64,000 nt of DNA. Source: Thermoanaerobacterium butyriciformans (lineage in GTDB: Bacteria; Bacillota; Thermoanaerobacteria; Thermoanaerobacterales; Thermoanaerobacteraceae). The notes beneath the pieces are model-generated. The model ran no database searches, was not told where the DNA came from, and worked only from the letters and a program-made list of their open reading frames with translations. Each line of letters begins with the position of its first letter. The stretch's first letter is position 1. Made by a program: the position numbers and the translations under genes. The DNA lies in the NCBI RefSeq assembly GCF_017874545.1, contig NZ_JAGGLT010000010.1:29307-93306 (forward strand), given 5' to 3'. Shown piece after piece: positions 26,164 through 33,781 of the stretch.

Positions 26164-26575
26164 TTTCTTTCAGTCCTTTCAAATAATCGTCGTAAAAAAA
26201 TTTCATTGTTATTCCATAATCACCGTAAAATTTAAAAACATTTTCTTTAAAATCGGCTAATTTTAAATAATCTCTGCAATACAATAGATCGCCTGTATAG
26301 ATTACCTTATGTTTAAACTCAAGAGATGCTTTGTTTAGATTTATTAAATCTATATCATCTGTACCTAATATTTCTGAAAATTTTACTTCTAATGAAAGCT
26401 CATCATTAAGGCTTGGCATACGTTCATATAAAACGGCAAAATCAATGTCACTATTGTCATTTTGATATTCCGTCCCATACGATCCAAAGATATACAAAGT
26501 TAATATATTAGGATTTTGTTTTATATAATCTACAAGCAAATCAATCTGTTTTTTGATATTTGTTAAATTTCTCAT
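26153..26575 (-). CDS. mntA: MntA-like nucleotidyltransferase antitoxin
   Basis: A 140-residue minimal nucleotidyltransferase. The motif is IFGSYGTEYQNDNSDIDFAVLYE (G-S-x-G...D-x-D, about 34-52), with a third acidic residue expected in DDIDLINLN. I chose ATG 26575 (MRNLTNIKK), with GGTGA seven bases upstream; the open frame begins 18 codons earlier without a clear site. Its 3' end overlaps hepT. Confidence 0.88.
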   Translation of the reverse strand: MRNLTNIKKQIDLLVDYIKQNPNILTLYIFGSYGTEYQNDNSDIDFAVLYERMPSLNDELSLEVKFSEILGTDDIDLINLNKASLEFKHKVIYTGDLLYCRDYLKLADFKENVFKFYGDYGITMKFFYDDYLKGLKENAL

Positions 26576-26636
26576 AATTATCACCAATTTACTAATTTTC
26601 ATTGTCATTATATCACAAAAAAGGTGCAAATCAAAA

Positions 26637-26656
26637 AAGGACCCAAATGTGGATCC

Positions 26657-26658
<2 letters not shown>
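26637..26658 (-). terminator. Terminator at the end of pyrG
   Basis: AAGGATCC and GGGTCCTT form an 8-bp stem with one mismatch around CACATTT, overlapping the pyrG stop codon and followed by six T on the minus strand. Confidence 0.65.
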
Positions 26659-28264
<1,606 letters not shown>

Positions 28265-28323
28265 TCATTTTTTATTTTATCTTATATCGAACACAAAATG
28301 CATTTAATTAAGTGAAAGGCATT

Positions 28324-28352
28324 AAAAAAATCTCTATTCTTAAAAATAGAGA
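28324..28352 (-). promoter_or_regulatory. Leader terminator (attenuator candidate) of pyrG
   Basis: On the minus strand TCTCTATT, a 6-base loop, AATAGAGA and seven T form an intrinsic terminator inside the pyrG leader, downstream of the promoter at 28441-28469. A GGG run sits 10-12 bases before the stem. In Bacillus, pyrG attenuation uses G-run slippage and a leader terminator; here I see no CUCCC-type partner, so the mechanism is open. Confidence 0.55.
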
Positions 28353-28440
28353 CTCTTATCCCTTTAATTTTTAGATGTTTTTTTAAATTTTTTTCGATAA
28401 TGGCACATTAAAAACACCCCAACAATATAAATACTTTTAT

Positions 28441-28469
28441 ATTATATATGAGATTTTTTTGAATGTAAA
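28441..28469 (-). promoter_or_regulatory. Promoter of pyrG
   Basis: Minus-strand TTTACA (28464-28469), a 17-bp spacer and TATAAT (28441-28446). Its -35 lies only a few bases from the divergent promoter of the first short RNA on the plus strand. Confidence 0.72.
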
Positions 28470-28474
28470 GGGGG

Positions 28475-28573
28475 TTGAAAAATAAAATAATATGGTATAA
28501 TATATATAGACAAATTTAAAACCTGTGGTCACAATGTATAGAAAAAGGTGAGGCCGTTACCCTCACCTTTTTC
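28475..28573 (+). ncRNA. Candidate antitoxin RNA 1 with promoter and terminator
   Basis: Plus-strand TTGAAA (28475-28480) and extended -10 TGGTATAAT (28494-28501, 15-bp spacer) predict a start near 28508. The transcript of about 65 nt ends at the hairpin 28542-28572 (12-bp stem AAAAAGGTGAGG, 7-base loop, T-run). Bases 28521-28535 (ACCTGTGGTCACAAT) recur exactly at 28688-28702, where they are the complement of the start-codon region of peptide gene 1. The RNA can therefore pair over 15 bases with that mRNA, and also through the shared terminator. Confidence 0.62.
28542..28572. terminator. Bidirectional terminator of TA-like locus 1
   Basis: AAAAAGGTGAGG (28542-28553), loop CCGTTAC, CCTCACCTTTTT (28561-28572). 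A- and T-runs on both sides allow termination of the peptide mRNA (minus) and the short RNA (plus), so the two 3' ends are complementary. Confidence 0.85.
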
Positions 28574-28588
28574 TCGACTATGTACATA

Positions 28589-28699
28589 TCACTTCGTGTA
28601 CCACTTAATTATTATTTCTAATAATTTAAGCAGTATTTCCATGATTCTGTACCAGTCTATTTGGCGGTTTCTTTTCCGCCTCTTGCCACCTGTGGTCAC
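28589..28699 (-). CDS. Small cationic peptide 1, candidate type I toxin
   Basis: A 36-residue frame starting at GTG, with GGGAGG eight bases upstream. The product has a Lys/Arg-rich head (GKRRKRNRQIDWYR) and a hydrophobic/amphipathic tail (LLKLLEIIIKWYTK) that could insert in or lie on a membrane. A second copy (28897-29007) differs at the start codon and four residues plus several silent sites, which suggests selection on the protein. The gene has its own extended -10 promoter (TGATATAAT, -10 at 28732-28737), a hairpin over the ribosome site and a terminator shared with a convergent RNA. I do not recognise the peptide family. The toxin role is inferred from architecture. Confidence 0.68.
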   Translation of the reverse strand: MTTGGKRRKRNRQIDWYRIMEILLKLLEIIIKWYTK

Positions 28700-28707
28700 A
28701 ATATTCA

Positions 28708-28737
28708 CCTCCCTTCTTGGAGGCTAATACTATTATA
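28708..28737 (-). promoter_or_regulatory. Promoter and ribosome-site-masking hairpin of peptide gene 1
   Basis: TATAAT (28732-28737, extended by TG) starts a leader in which CCTCC (28719-28723 on the minus strand) can pair with the Shine-Dalgarno GGAGG (28708-28712) across a 6-base loop. This would hold translation low, as in the fst leader of par loci. Confidence 0.65.
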
Positions 28738-28782
28738 TCATACGTTTTTACCTGTTATTGCAATGTTTTTACTAAAAAATGT

Positions 28783-28881
28783 TTGAAAAATAAAATAATA
28801 TGGTATAATATATGTAGACAAATTTAAAACCAGTGGTCATTGTTTATAGAAAAAGGTGAGGCTGCTGCCCTCACCTTTTTC
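28783..28881 (+). ncRNA. Candidate antitoxin RNA 2 with promoter and terminator
   Basis: Promoter TTGAAA (28783-28788), extended -10 TGGTATAAT (28802-28809), predicted start near 28816, end at hairpin 28850-28880. Bases 28830-28845 (CCAGTGGTCATTGTTT) recur exactly at 28997-29012, the complement of the start region of peptide gene 2. The promoter is almost identical to that of RNA 1, but the seed differs and follows its own target. Confidence 0.62.
28850..28880. terminator. Bidirectional terminator of TA-like locus 2
   Basis: AAAAAGGTGAGG (28850-28861), loop CTGCTGC, CCTCACCTTTTT (28869-28880). The stem is identical to locus 1; only the loop differs. Confidence 0.85.
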
Positions 28882-28896
28882 TCGACTATGTACATA

Positions 28897-29007
28897 TCAC
28901 TTCGTGTACCACTTAATTATTATCTCCAATAATTTAAGCAGTATTTCCGTGATTTTGTACCAGTCTATTTGGCGGTTTTTTCTCCGCCTTTTGCCGCCAG
29001 TGGTCAT
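28897..29007 (-). CDS. Small cationic peptide 2, candidate type I toxin
   Basis: A 36-residue paralogue of the 28589-28699 peptide. It starts at ATG with GGGAGGTGAAACA upstream, reads MTTGGKRRRKNRQIDWY at the N-terminus and ends LLKLLEIIIKWYTK. It has the same leader hairpin (29015-29030), the same extended -10 (29039-29044) and a terminator shared with RNA 2. The start codon is ATG here and GTG in copy 1, and the RNA seed changes in parallel. The two units repeat with a period of 308 bp, so they look like a tandem duplication that has since diverged. Confidence 0.7.
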   Translation of the reverse strand: MTTGGKRRRKNRQIDWYKITEILLKLLEIIIKWYTK

Positions 29008-29014
29008 TGTTTCA

Positions 29015-29044
29015 CCTCCCTTCTTGGAGGCTATCTTTATTATA
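29015..29044 (-). promoter_or_regulatory. Promoter and ribosome-site-masking hairpin of peptide gene 2
   Basis: TATAAT (29039-29044) with upstream TG; CCTCC (29026-29030 on the minus strand) can pair with GGAGG (29015-29019). A palindromic TTGCAA at 29065-29070 lies 20 bp upstream of the -10 and also serves as -35 for the divergent PHP gene. Confidence 0.62.
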
Positions 29045-29064
29045 TCATACGTTTTCTTCAGTTA

Positions 29065-29093
29065 TTGCAATGTTTTTGTTTTGATATTATAAT
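29065..29093 (+). promoter_or_regulatory. Promoter of the PHP phosphatase gene
   Basis: TTGCAA (29065-29070), a 17-bp spacer and TATAAT (29088-29093), 30 bases before the ATG. AAAGGGGG provides the ribosome site. Confidence 0.75.
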
Positions 29094-29122
29094 TAGTTTA
29101 TCAATGTAAAGGGGGAAAATAT

Positions 29123-29941
29123 ATGCCATCAGATTATCACGTACACATAGAAAGAGGACCGTACACGATTGATTGGCTTAAAAAGTTTGTAGATACGGCA
29201 TTAGACAAAGGCCTTAGAGAGATAGGTATATCAGAGCATGGATACAGATTTGATAAAGGATACGGCGCATTTGGAAGCGACGGTTTTAGAGGTAAATGGG
29301 TCAAAGAATACAGTGGACAAGACATCGATGAGTATGTATCACTTATAAATGAGGCAAAGGCCATGGGGCTTCCTGTAAAGCTTGGTATAGAAGCAGACTA
29401 TATACCAGGTAAGGAAAAAGAACTGGAAGATTTCTTAAAGCCCTATCCGTGGGATTATGTGATTGGCTCTATACACTGGATCGGTGACTGGGGCATAGAT
29501 CTTGACGAGTGCCTTGATATCTGGGAGTCATGCGATGTGGACTCTGTGTATTTAGAGTATTTTAATATGGTTGAAAAGATGGCTGAAACAGGACTCTTTG
29601 ATTTTATAGGCCATATTGATTTAGTAAAAATATTTAAATACAGACCAACAATGATAATTTATGATAAAATAGAAGAAAATATTAAAAATATAGCAAAGAC
29701 CGGGATAGCCGTAGAAGTCTCAACAGCAGGTTGGAGAAAACCTGTAGGAGAAATCTATCCATCTAAAGAGATAATGTCCATGATTAAAAAATATGACATA
29801 CCTATACTTGTAAACTCTGATGCACATACACCGGAAGATGTAGCAAGGGATTTTGACAAAGCTTACAAATATGTGAAGTCATTTGGGATCGACACTCTTA
29901 ATTATTTTGACAAGAGAAAGAGAATACCATATAAGATATAA
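29123..29941 (+). CDS. PHP-domain histidinol-phosphatase family protein
   Basis: A 272-residue PHP metallophosphatase. Metal ligands appear in DYHVHIERGPYTIDWL (HxH), ISEHGYR (near 40), IGSIHWIGDW (near 113), FIGHIDLVK and NSDAHTPEDV (near 240). This is the HisK/HisJ type of histidinol-phosphate phosphatase, which acts in histidine biosynthesis; related PHP proteins have other phosphoester substrates, and no his genes are in the window. A strong terminator follows within 40 bases. Confidence 0.82.
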   Translation: MPSDYHVHIERGPYTIDWLKKFVDTALDKGLREIGISEHGYRFDKGYGAFGSDGFRGKWVKEYSGQDIDEYVSLINEAKAMGLPVKLGIEADYIPGKEKELEDFLKPYPWDYVIGSIHWIGDWGIDLDECLDIWESCDVDSVYLEYFNMVEKMAETGLFDFIGHIDLVKIFKYRPTMIIYDKIEENIKNIAKTGIAVEVSTAGWRKPVGEIYPSKEIMSMIKKYDIPILVNSDAHTPEDVARDFDKAYKYVKSFGIDTLNYFDKRKRIPYKI

Positions 29942-29952
29942 AAATAAACGCT

Positions 29953-29980
29953 AAAAGGATAAGCGTCAGCTTATCCTTTT
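29953..29980 (+). terminator. Terminator after the PHP gene
   Basis: A perfect 12-bp stem, AAAAGGATAAGC with GCTTATCCTTTT and loop GTCA. Confidence 0.88.
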
Positions 29981-30013
29981 GCCGTATATAAACCCCTATC
30001 CCCATTTAAAAAT

Positions 30014-30106
30014 TAAAAAACCGCAGTATAAAGATACTACGGCCGGTTGCACCACTATCTCCGCATAACCCAGGTGCCCAGATACAGGTTATGCTTCACG
30101 GAATCC
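30014..30106 (-). ncRNA. Candidate structured RNA with pseudoknot and terminator
   Basis: Read on the minus strand: TCCG, then a stem GCATAACC (30087-30094) / GGTTATGC (30063-30070) whose loop contains GCACC (30073-30077). This can pair with GGTGC (30049-30053) just downstream, giving a pseudoknot. CGGA after the stem can pair with the TCCG. An intrinsic terminator follows directly: CCGTAGTAT / ATACTGCGG (30021-30042) and six T. I tried the riboswitch and small-RNA consensus sequences I know and none fits. No gene follows on this strand, so it would be a free-standing RNA of about 90 nt. I see no convincing promoter. Confidence 0.5.
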
Positions 30107-30251
30107 TATATATTTTGTTTATATTTCTAAATATTCGACATAAAACATAATTTTCCTTCTTTGATAAAAAAATTTTTTACACTCAAAGCTATAAAATGTG
30201 CATAGTGTACATAATATACATAGTATGTTATAATTGGAGGTGATAGGGGGA

Positions 30252-30686
30252 ATGAATAAGATGTTCACAGTTAATGCTACAGATGTACGCAAAGAATGGG
30301 CGGATTTCATCAACTCAGTTGTTCGGGAAAAACCTAAAATTATAAAGCGAACAAAGGATTACGTCTTTGTTTCTAATATAGACATGATTAAAGAAATGTT
30401 AACAGCTTATACATTTACAGCAAATGTTCTAAATGAAGATGATGGTACTGTAACAATTTCTTTAAATGAAATCGACATTGTTGTCAATGGCAAAGACGAA
30501 AATGAAGCATTGAATTTGCTTGTTGATGACATGATTGAATATGCAGAAGACTTTTATAATGATTTTCAATATTGGTATTCGGCTCCCAACCGCAGAGAAC
30601 ATCTACCTTATGTATTAAATATACTGCTGCAAGATAATCCTGAAGGAGTTAAAAAACTTATTAAATGCCAACATGGAGAGAATTAA
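30252..30686 (+). CDS. Antitoxin with Phd-like N-terminus and HicB-like C-terminus
   Basis: A 144-residue protein. The start FTVNATDVRKEWADFINSVVREKPKIIKRTKDYVF matches Phd/YefM-type DNA-binding antitoxins. The segment TISLNEIDIVVNGKDENEALNLLVDDMIEYAEDF matches the partly degraded RNase-H-like HicB fold. It overlaps the HicA-type toxin gene by 22 bases. I chose ATG 30252, with GGAGG 11 bases and GGGGG 2 bases upstream; ATG 30261 is also possible. The promoter (extended -10 TGTTATAAT at 30227-30234) is embedded in CATAGT/TACATA repeats that may be its own operator. Confidence 0.72.
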   Translation: MNKMFTVNATDVRKEWADFINSVVREKPKIIKRTKDYVFVSNIDMIKEMLTAYTFTANVLNEDDGTVTISLNEIDIVVNGKDENEALNLLVDDMIEYAEDFYNDFQYWYSAPNRREHLPYVLNILLQDNPEGVKKLIKCQHGEN

Positions 30687-30883
30687 AACGCTTTTTAGAA
30701 AGAGACGGTTGGGAATTGTATAAAAAAACAGATCATTATTTTTATATAAAGCGGGATAGTGATGGAAGTATACGTCGCACAAAGGTTTCAATGGGCAGCG
30801 GTGAAATAAAAAAACATCTATGGCAGGAAATATTAAAAAAGCAATTACAAGTTACGGAAGAATATTTTAATAGTAAAATATAA
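30665..30883 (+). CDS. HicA-family toxin
   Basis: A 72-residue protein: PTWRELKRFLERDGWELYKKTDHYFYIKR, then KVSMGSGEIKKHLWQEILKKQL. The pattern (helix, D-G-W, x-x-T-D-H-Y, K-V-S/P) is that of HicA/YcfA mRNA interferases with the catalytic His in TDHYFY, here longer at the C-terminus than most. The start overlaps the antitoxin gene, and a bidirectional terminator covers the stop codon. Confidence 0.82.
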   Translation: MPTWRELKRFLERDGWELYKKTDHYFYIKRDSDGSIRRTKVSMGSGEIKKHLWQEILKKQLQVTEEYFNSKI

Positions 30884-30923
30884 TAAATCTCCCCTTTATA
30901 GGAAGTGGGAGATTTATTATATT
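30877..30923. terminator. Bidirectional terminator between hicA-like and serA genes
   Basis: A perfect 17-bp inverted repeat (arms 30877-30893 and 30907-30923) containing AAATCTCCC / GGGAGATTT. It lies between convergent genes and includes the last codons of the toxin gene. Confidence 0.88.
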
Positions 30924-30924
30924 A

Positions 30925-32526
30925 TTATATCAAATTTTTAACTGCCTTTGCCCTCAATATGCTGTTTAGTTTGTTTAATGACTCTACAGCCTCATTAGGG
31001 ATTTCTCTGTCTGTGTTTACGATCATGAGGGCGGTGCCATCGTTTTTATTAGGGCTTACATGCATAGATGATATATTTATGCCGAAATCCCCCAATACAT
31101 TTCCAATGTGTCCTATTACACCTGGTACATCTTTGTTTCTCACAAACAGCATGTACTCAGTCGGTTCAAAGTTGACTCTATGTCCTAAATATTCTACAAT
31201 CCTTATCTCATCACCATAGGTTGTTCCTGAAAACTTATAAGACTCTCCTTTTGTGTCAATTACATTTATTGTGACAAGGCTTGAATAGTGGTCTATCTCA
31301 TCTATTTTGCCTTCTATTACTTCTATTCCCATTTCTTTCGCCCTAAGCCTTGCATTCACTATGCTTATGCCTTCTTTCAATGCCGGTCTTAAAAGCCCTT
31401 TCAATGCGTGAAGCGTTACAACTTCGGTATTTAGGCTGGATATATCCCCTCTATATATTATCTCTACAGATTTTGCAGGTACATCATTTATCTGGTAATA
31501 AAGTGAGCCCATTGCTTCACACAGCTTCATATATGGCTTTAATTCTCCAAATTCGTCAGCTTTTACATCTGGTAGATTTACTATGTTTCCGTACAGTTTG
31601 CCGTTTAAAGCCGTTATCACTTCTTTTGCTACAGATATGCCTACATTGTTTTGGGCCTCAATAGTTGAAGCACCTAAGTGGGGTGTCACAACTACATTTG
31701 GAAGCTCTAAAAGCTTATTGTGGAAGTCCTGCTTCTCCCTGTCGTATAATGGCTCTACTTTAAATACGTCTAGTGCTGCTGCAGCAACAATTCCTTCTTT
31801 GACTGCATCGTACAAAGCTTCTTCATTTATAAGACCGCCTCTTGCACAGTTTACGATTCTTACGCCTTTTTTGACTTTCTTGAATTCATCGTGGCTTATT
31901 ATGTCGATGGTCTCCTCCGTCTTTGGTGTATGGATAGTTATAAAATCAGATTGTTGCAAAAGCTCATCAAATGAAACTTTTTTGGCACCGAACTTTTCGA
32001 AGCGGCTGTCAGGAATGTACGGATCGTAAGCAATAACTTTCATGCCAAATGATGCAAGCCTTGTAGCAACTAATGACCCTATCCTTCCAAGCCCGATTAT
32101 GCCTACAGTCTTTCCGCTTAACTCTACGCCTTTAAACTTGTTTCTCCTAAAATCGCCATTTAAAGCGCCAATATATGCTTGTGGTATATTTCTGGCTATA
32201 GACAGCATAAGCCCAATCGTATGCTCTGCAGCCGATATGATATTGCCTTCAGGTGTATTTACGACAATTATGCCTTTTTCCGTTGCTGCCAAAAGATCTA
32301 TATTATCGACACCATTGCCTGCTCTTCCTATTACTTTTAAGTTCTTTCCTTTTGAGATAAGTTCTCTGTCAACGTTTGTGACACTTCTTACGACGATTGC
32401 ATCATAGTCACCTATGATTTCTAAAAGTTCCTCTCTGGAAAGATCCAGCTTAAAATCCACATCTGCATGATTCTTAAGATACTCCAAGCCGCTTTCGGCT
32501 ATTCTCTCTGTCACCAATACTTTCAC
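30925..32526 (-). CDS. serA: D-3-phosphoglycerate dehydrogenase
   Basis: A 533-residue enzyme catalysing the first step of serine synthesis. NAD-binding motif VGIIGLGRIGSLVATRL, substrate and catalytic regions GRAGNGVDNIDL, NCARGGLINEEAL and VVTPHLGASTIEAQ. An intervening domain (about 310-450) and a C-terminal ACT domain (LFVRNKDVPGVIGHIGNVLG) make it the long bacterial form, with allosteric serine control likely. Start GTG with GAGGGGG upstream. It lies 31 bases after the aminotransferase gene and is probably co-transcribed with it. Confidence 0.95.
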   Translation of the reverse strand: MKVLVTERIAESGLEYLKNHADVDFKLDLSREELLEIIGDYDAIVVRSVTNVDRELISKGKNLKVIGRAGNGVDNIDLLAATEKGIIVVNTPEGNIISAAEHTIGLMLSIARNIPQAYIGALNGDFRRNKFKGVELSGKTVGIIGLGRIGSLVATRLASFGMKVIAYDPYIPDSRFEKFGAKKVSFDELLQQSDFITIHTPKTEETIDIISHDEFKKVKKGVRIVNCARGGLINEEALYDAVKEGIVAAAALDVFKVEPLYDREKQDFHNKLLELPNVVVTPHLGASTIEAQNNVGISVAKEVITALNGKLYGNIVNLPDVKADEFGELKPYMKLCEAMGSLYYQINDVPAKSVEIIYRGDISSLNTEVVTLHALKGLLRPALKEGISIVNARLRAKEMGIEVIEGKIDEIDHYSSLVTINVIDTKGESYKFSGTTYGDEIRIVEYLGHRVNFEPTEYMLFVRNKDVPGVIGHIGNVLGDFGINISSMHVSPNKNDGTALMIVNTDREIPNEAVESLNKLNSILRAKAVKNLI

Positions 32527-32556
32527 AACAAATCCCCCTCAAAAAATTATTTAAAA

Positions 32557-33645
32557 CTAAGATAAATCAGATAGTGCATTTTTTAGGGCATCAAATGTCA
32601 AATCCAGCATTTTATCTGTGACATATCCCATGTGTCCAATCCTGATTATCTTTCCTTTTAAATGGGCTTGACCGCCTGTTATAAGTACTCCCTTCTCAGA
32701 CATGTAGTTTATTATGTCTTTAGCTTTGTACCCTTCTGGCACTTCTACTGCAGTCAAAAGATCTGACGATATAGATTCATCAGGGAAAAGTTTGAGGCCC
32801 ATATCTTTTATGGTTTTTCTTACCTTCTCGCCGATTAAATGCTGATTTTTGTATACTGTGTCCATACCTGTATTAAGAAGCATGTCTGTAGCCTTCTTTA
32901 CGGCCATAATTGTGGAAACTGCAGGTGTATATGGGTTGTCCGGTTTTTCCTTTTGCACACCTTTCCTCGCTTTTTTAAGGTCAAAATAATACTTAGGAAG
33001 GTCGGATTCTTCTGCCATCTGCCATGCTCTCTCGCTTAAAGCCACAAAGCTTAAGCCCGGCGGTGACATAAGGCATTTTTGAGAGCATGTTACAACCGCA
33101 TCAAGTCCCCATTCATCCATCTCTAGGGGTATACCACCCAAAGAGCTTACGGCATCCACAATGACTGGCGTATTATACCTCTTTGCTACATCTGCCACCG
33201 CTTTTATGTCGTTTGTAACACCTGTTGATGTCTCATTTTGCGTCACAATCAATGCCTTGTATCCATTCTTTTTTAATGCATCTTCTAATTTGTTCAGATC
33301 GACTGCATTGCCCCATCCAAAATCGATAATGTCTGAGTCAAGTCCGTACGCCTTTGTGATATCGTAAAACCTCTCACCAAAATGGCCTATACTTGCCACA
33401 AGCACTTTGTCTCCTCTTTTGAAGAGATTTGCAACAACGGCTTCCATGCCGCCTGTACCTGATGATGTAAGCGTTAATACATCCATATTTGTTTTAAATA
33501 TCTTTTTAAGATTTGAATTAAGACATGAAAAAAGTTCATAAAACTCCGGCGTCCTATGGTGATATGGCTGCAGATGACATACGTTTAATACTTCCTTTGG
33601 CACCATAGTAGGCCCCGGAGTCATAAGAATTTTGTCACTCATCAT
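32557..33645 (-). CDS. Class V alanine-glyoxylate / serine-pyruvate aminotransferase
   Basis: A 362-residue PLP enzyme. LMTPGPTMVPKEV is the family start, TSSGTGGMEAVVANLF the phosphate cup, VDAVSSLGGIPLEMDEW the Asp contact, and TCSQKCLMSPPGLSFV carries the PLP lysine (near 193). Homologues interconvert serine or alanine with hydroxypyruvate, pyruvate or glyoxylate. Beside serA, and with glycerate kinase upstream, it fits serine-glycerate metabolism and may serve as the serA partner aminotransferase; exact substrates are not decidable. ATG 33645 has AAAGG seven bases upstream. Confidence 0.88.
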   Translation of the reverse strand: MMSDKILMTPGPTMVPKEVLNVCHLQPYHHRTPEFYELFSCLNSNLKKIFKTNMDVLTLTSSGTGGMEAVVANLFKRGDKVLVASIGHFGERFYDITKAYGLDSDIIDFGWGNAVDLNKLEDALKKNGYKALIVTQNETSTGVTNDIKAVADVAKRYNTPVIVDAVSSLGGIPLEMDEWGLDAVVTCSQKCLMSPPGLSFVALSERAWQMAEESDLPKYYFDLKKARKGVQKEKPDNPYTPAVSTIMAVKKATDMLLNTGMDTVYKNQHLIGEKVRKTIKDMGLKLFPDESISSDLLTAVEVPEGYKAKDIINYMSEKGVLITGGQAHLKGKIIRIGHMGYVTDKMLDLTFDALKNALSDLS

Positions 33646-33715
33646 CTTCACACCTTTTTAAATATTTATTTAATATGATAAACTATTAAAGAAAAAAATG
33701 CAATAGTAAAAAACA

Positions 33716-33738
33716 AATGTCTACTATAAATAGACATT
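33716..33738 (-). terminator. Terminator after glycerate kinase
   Basis: An 8-bp stem AATGTCTA / TAGACATT with a 7-base loop, followed by TTTG and six T on the minus strand. Confidence 0.72.
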
Positions 33739-33781
33739 ATGGTATGTATTAGTTTTTCTTATGTAAAAATGATTAATAGCC

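Noticed and set aside
30014..30106. Assignment of the pseudoknotted RNA to a known riboswitch (c-di-GMP, T-box, SAM, ZTP, preQ1)
   Set aside because: Short words resemble some of them (for example GGTGCAACCGG versus a T-box TGGNACCGCG), but the required cores are absent. I left it unnamed.
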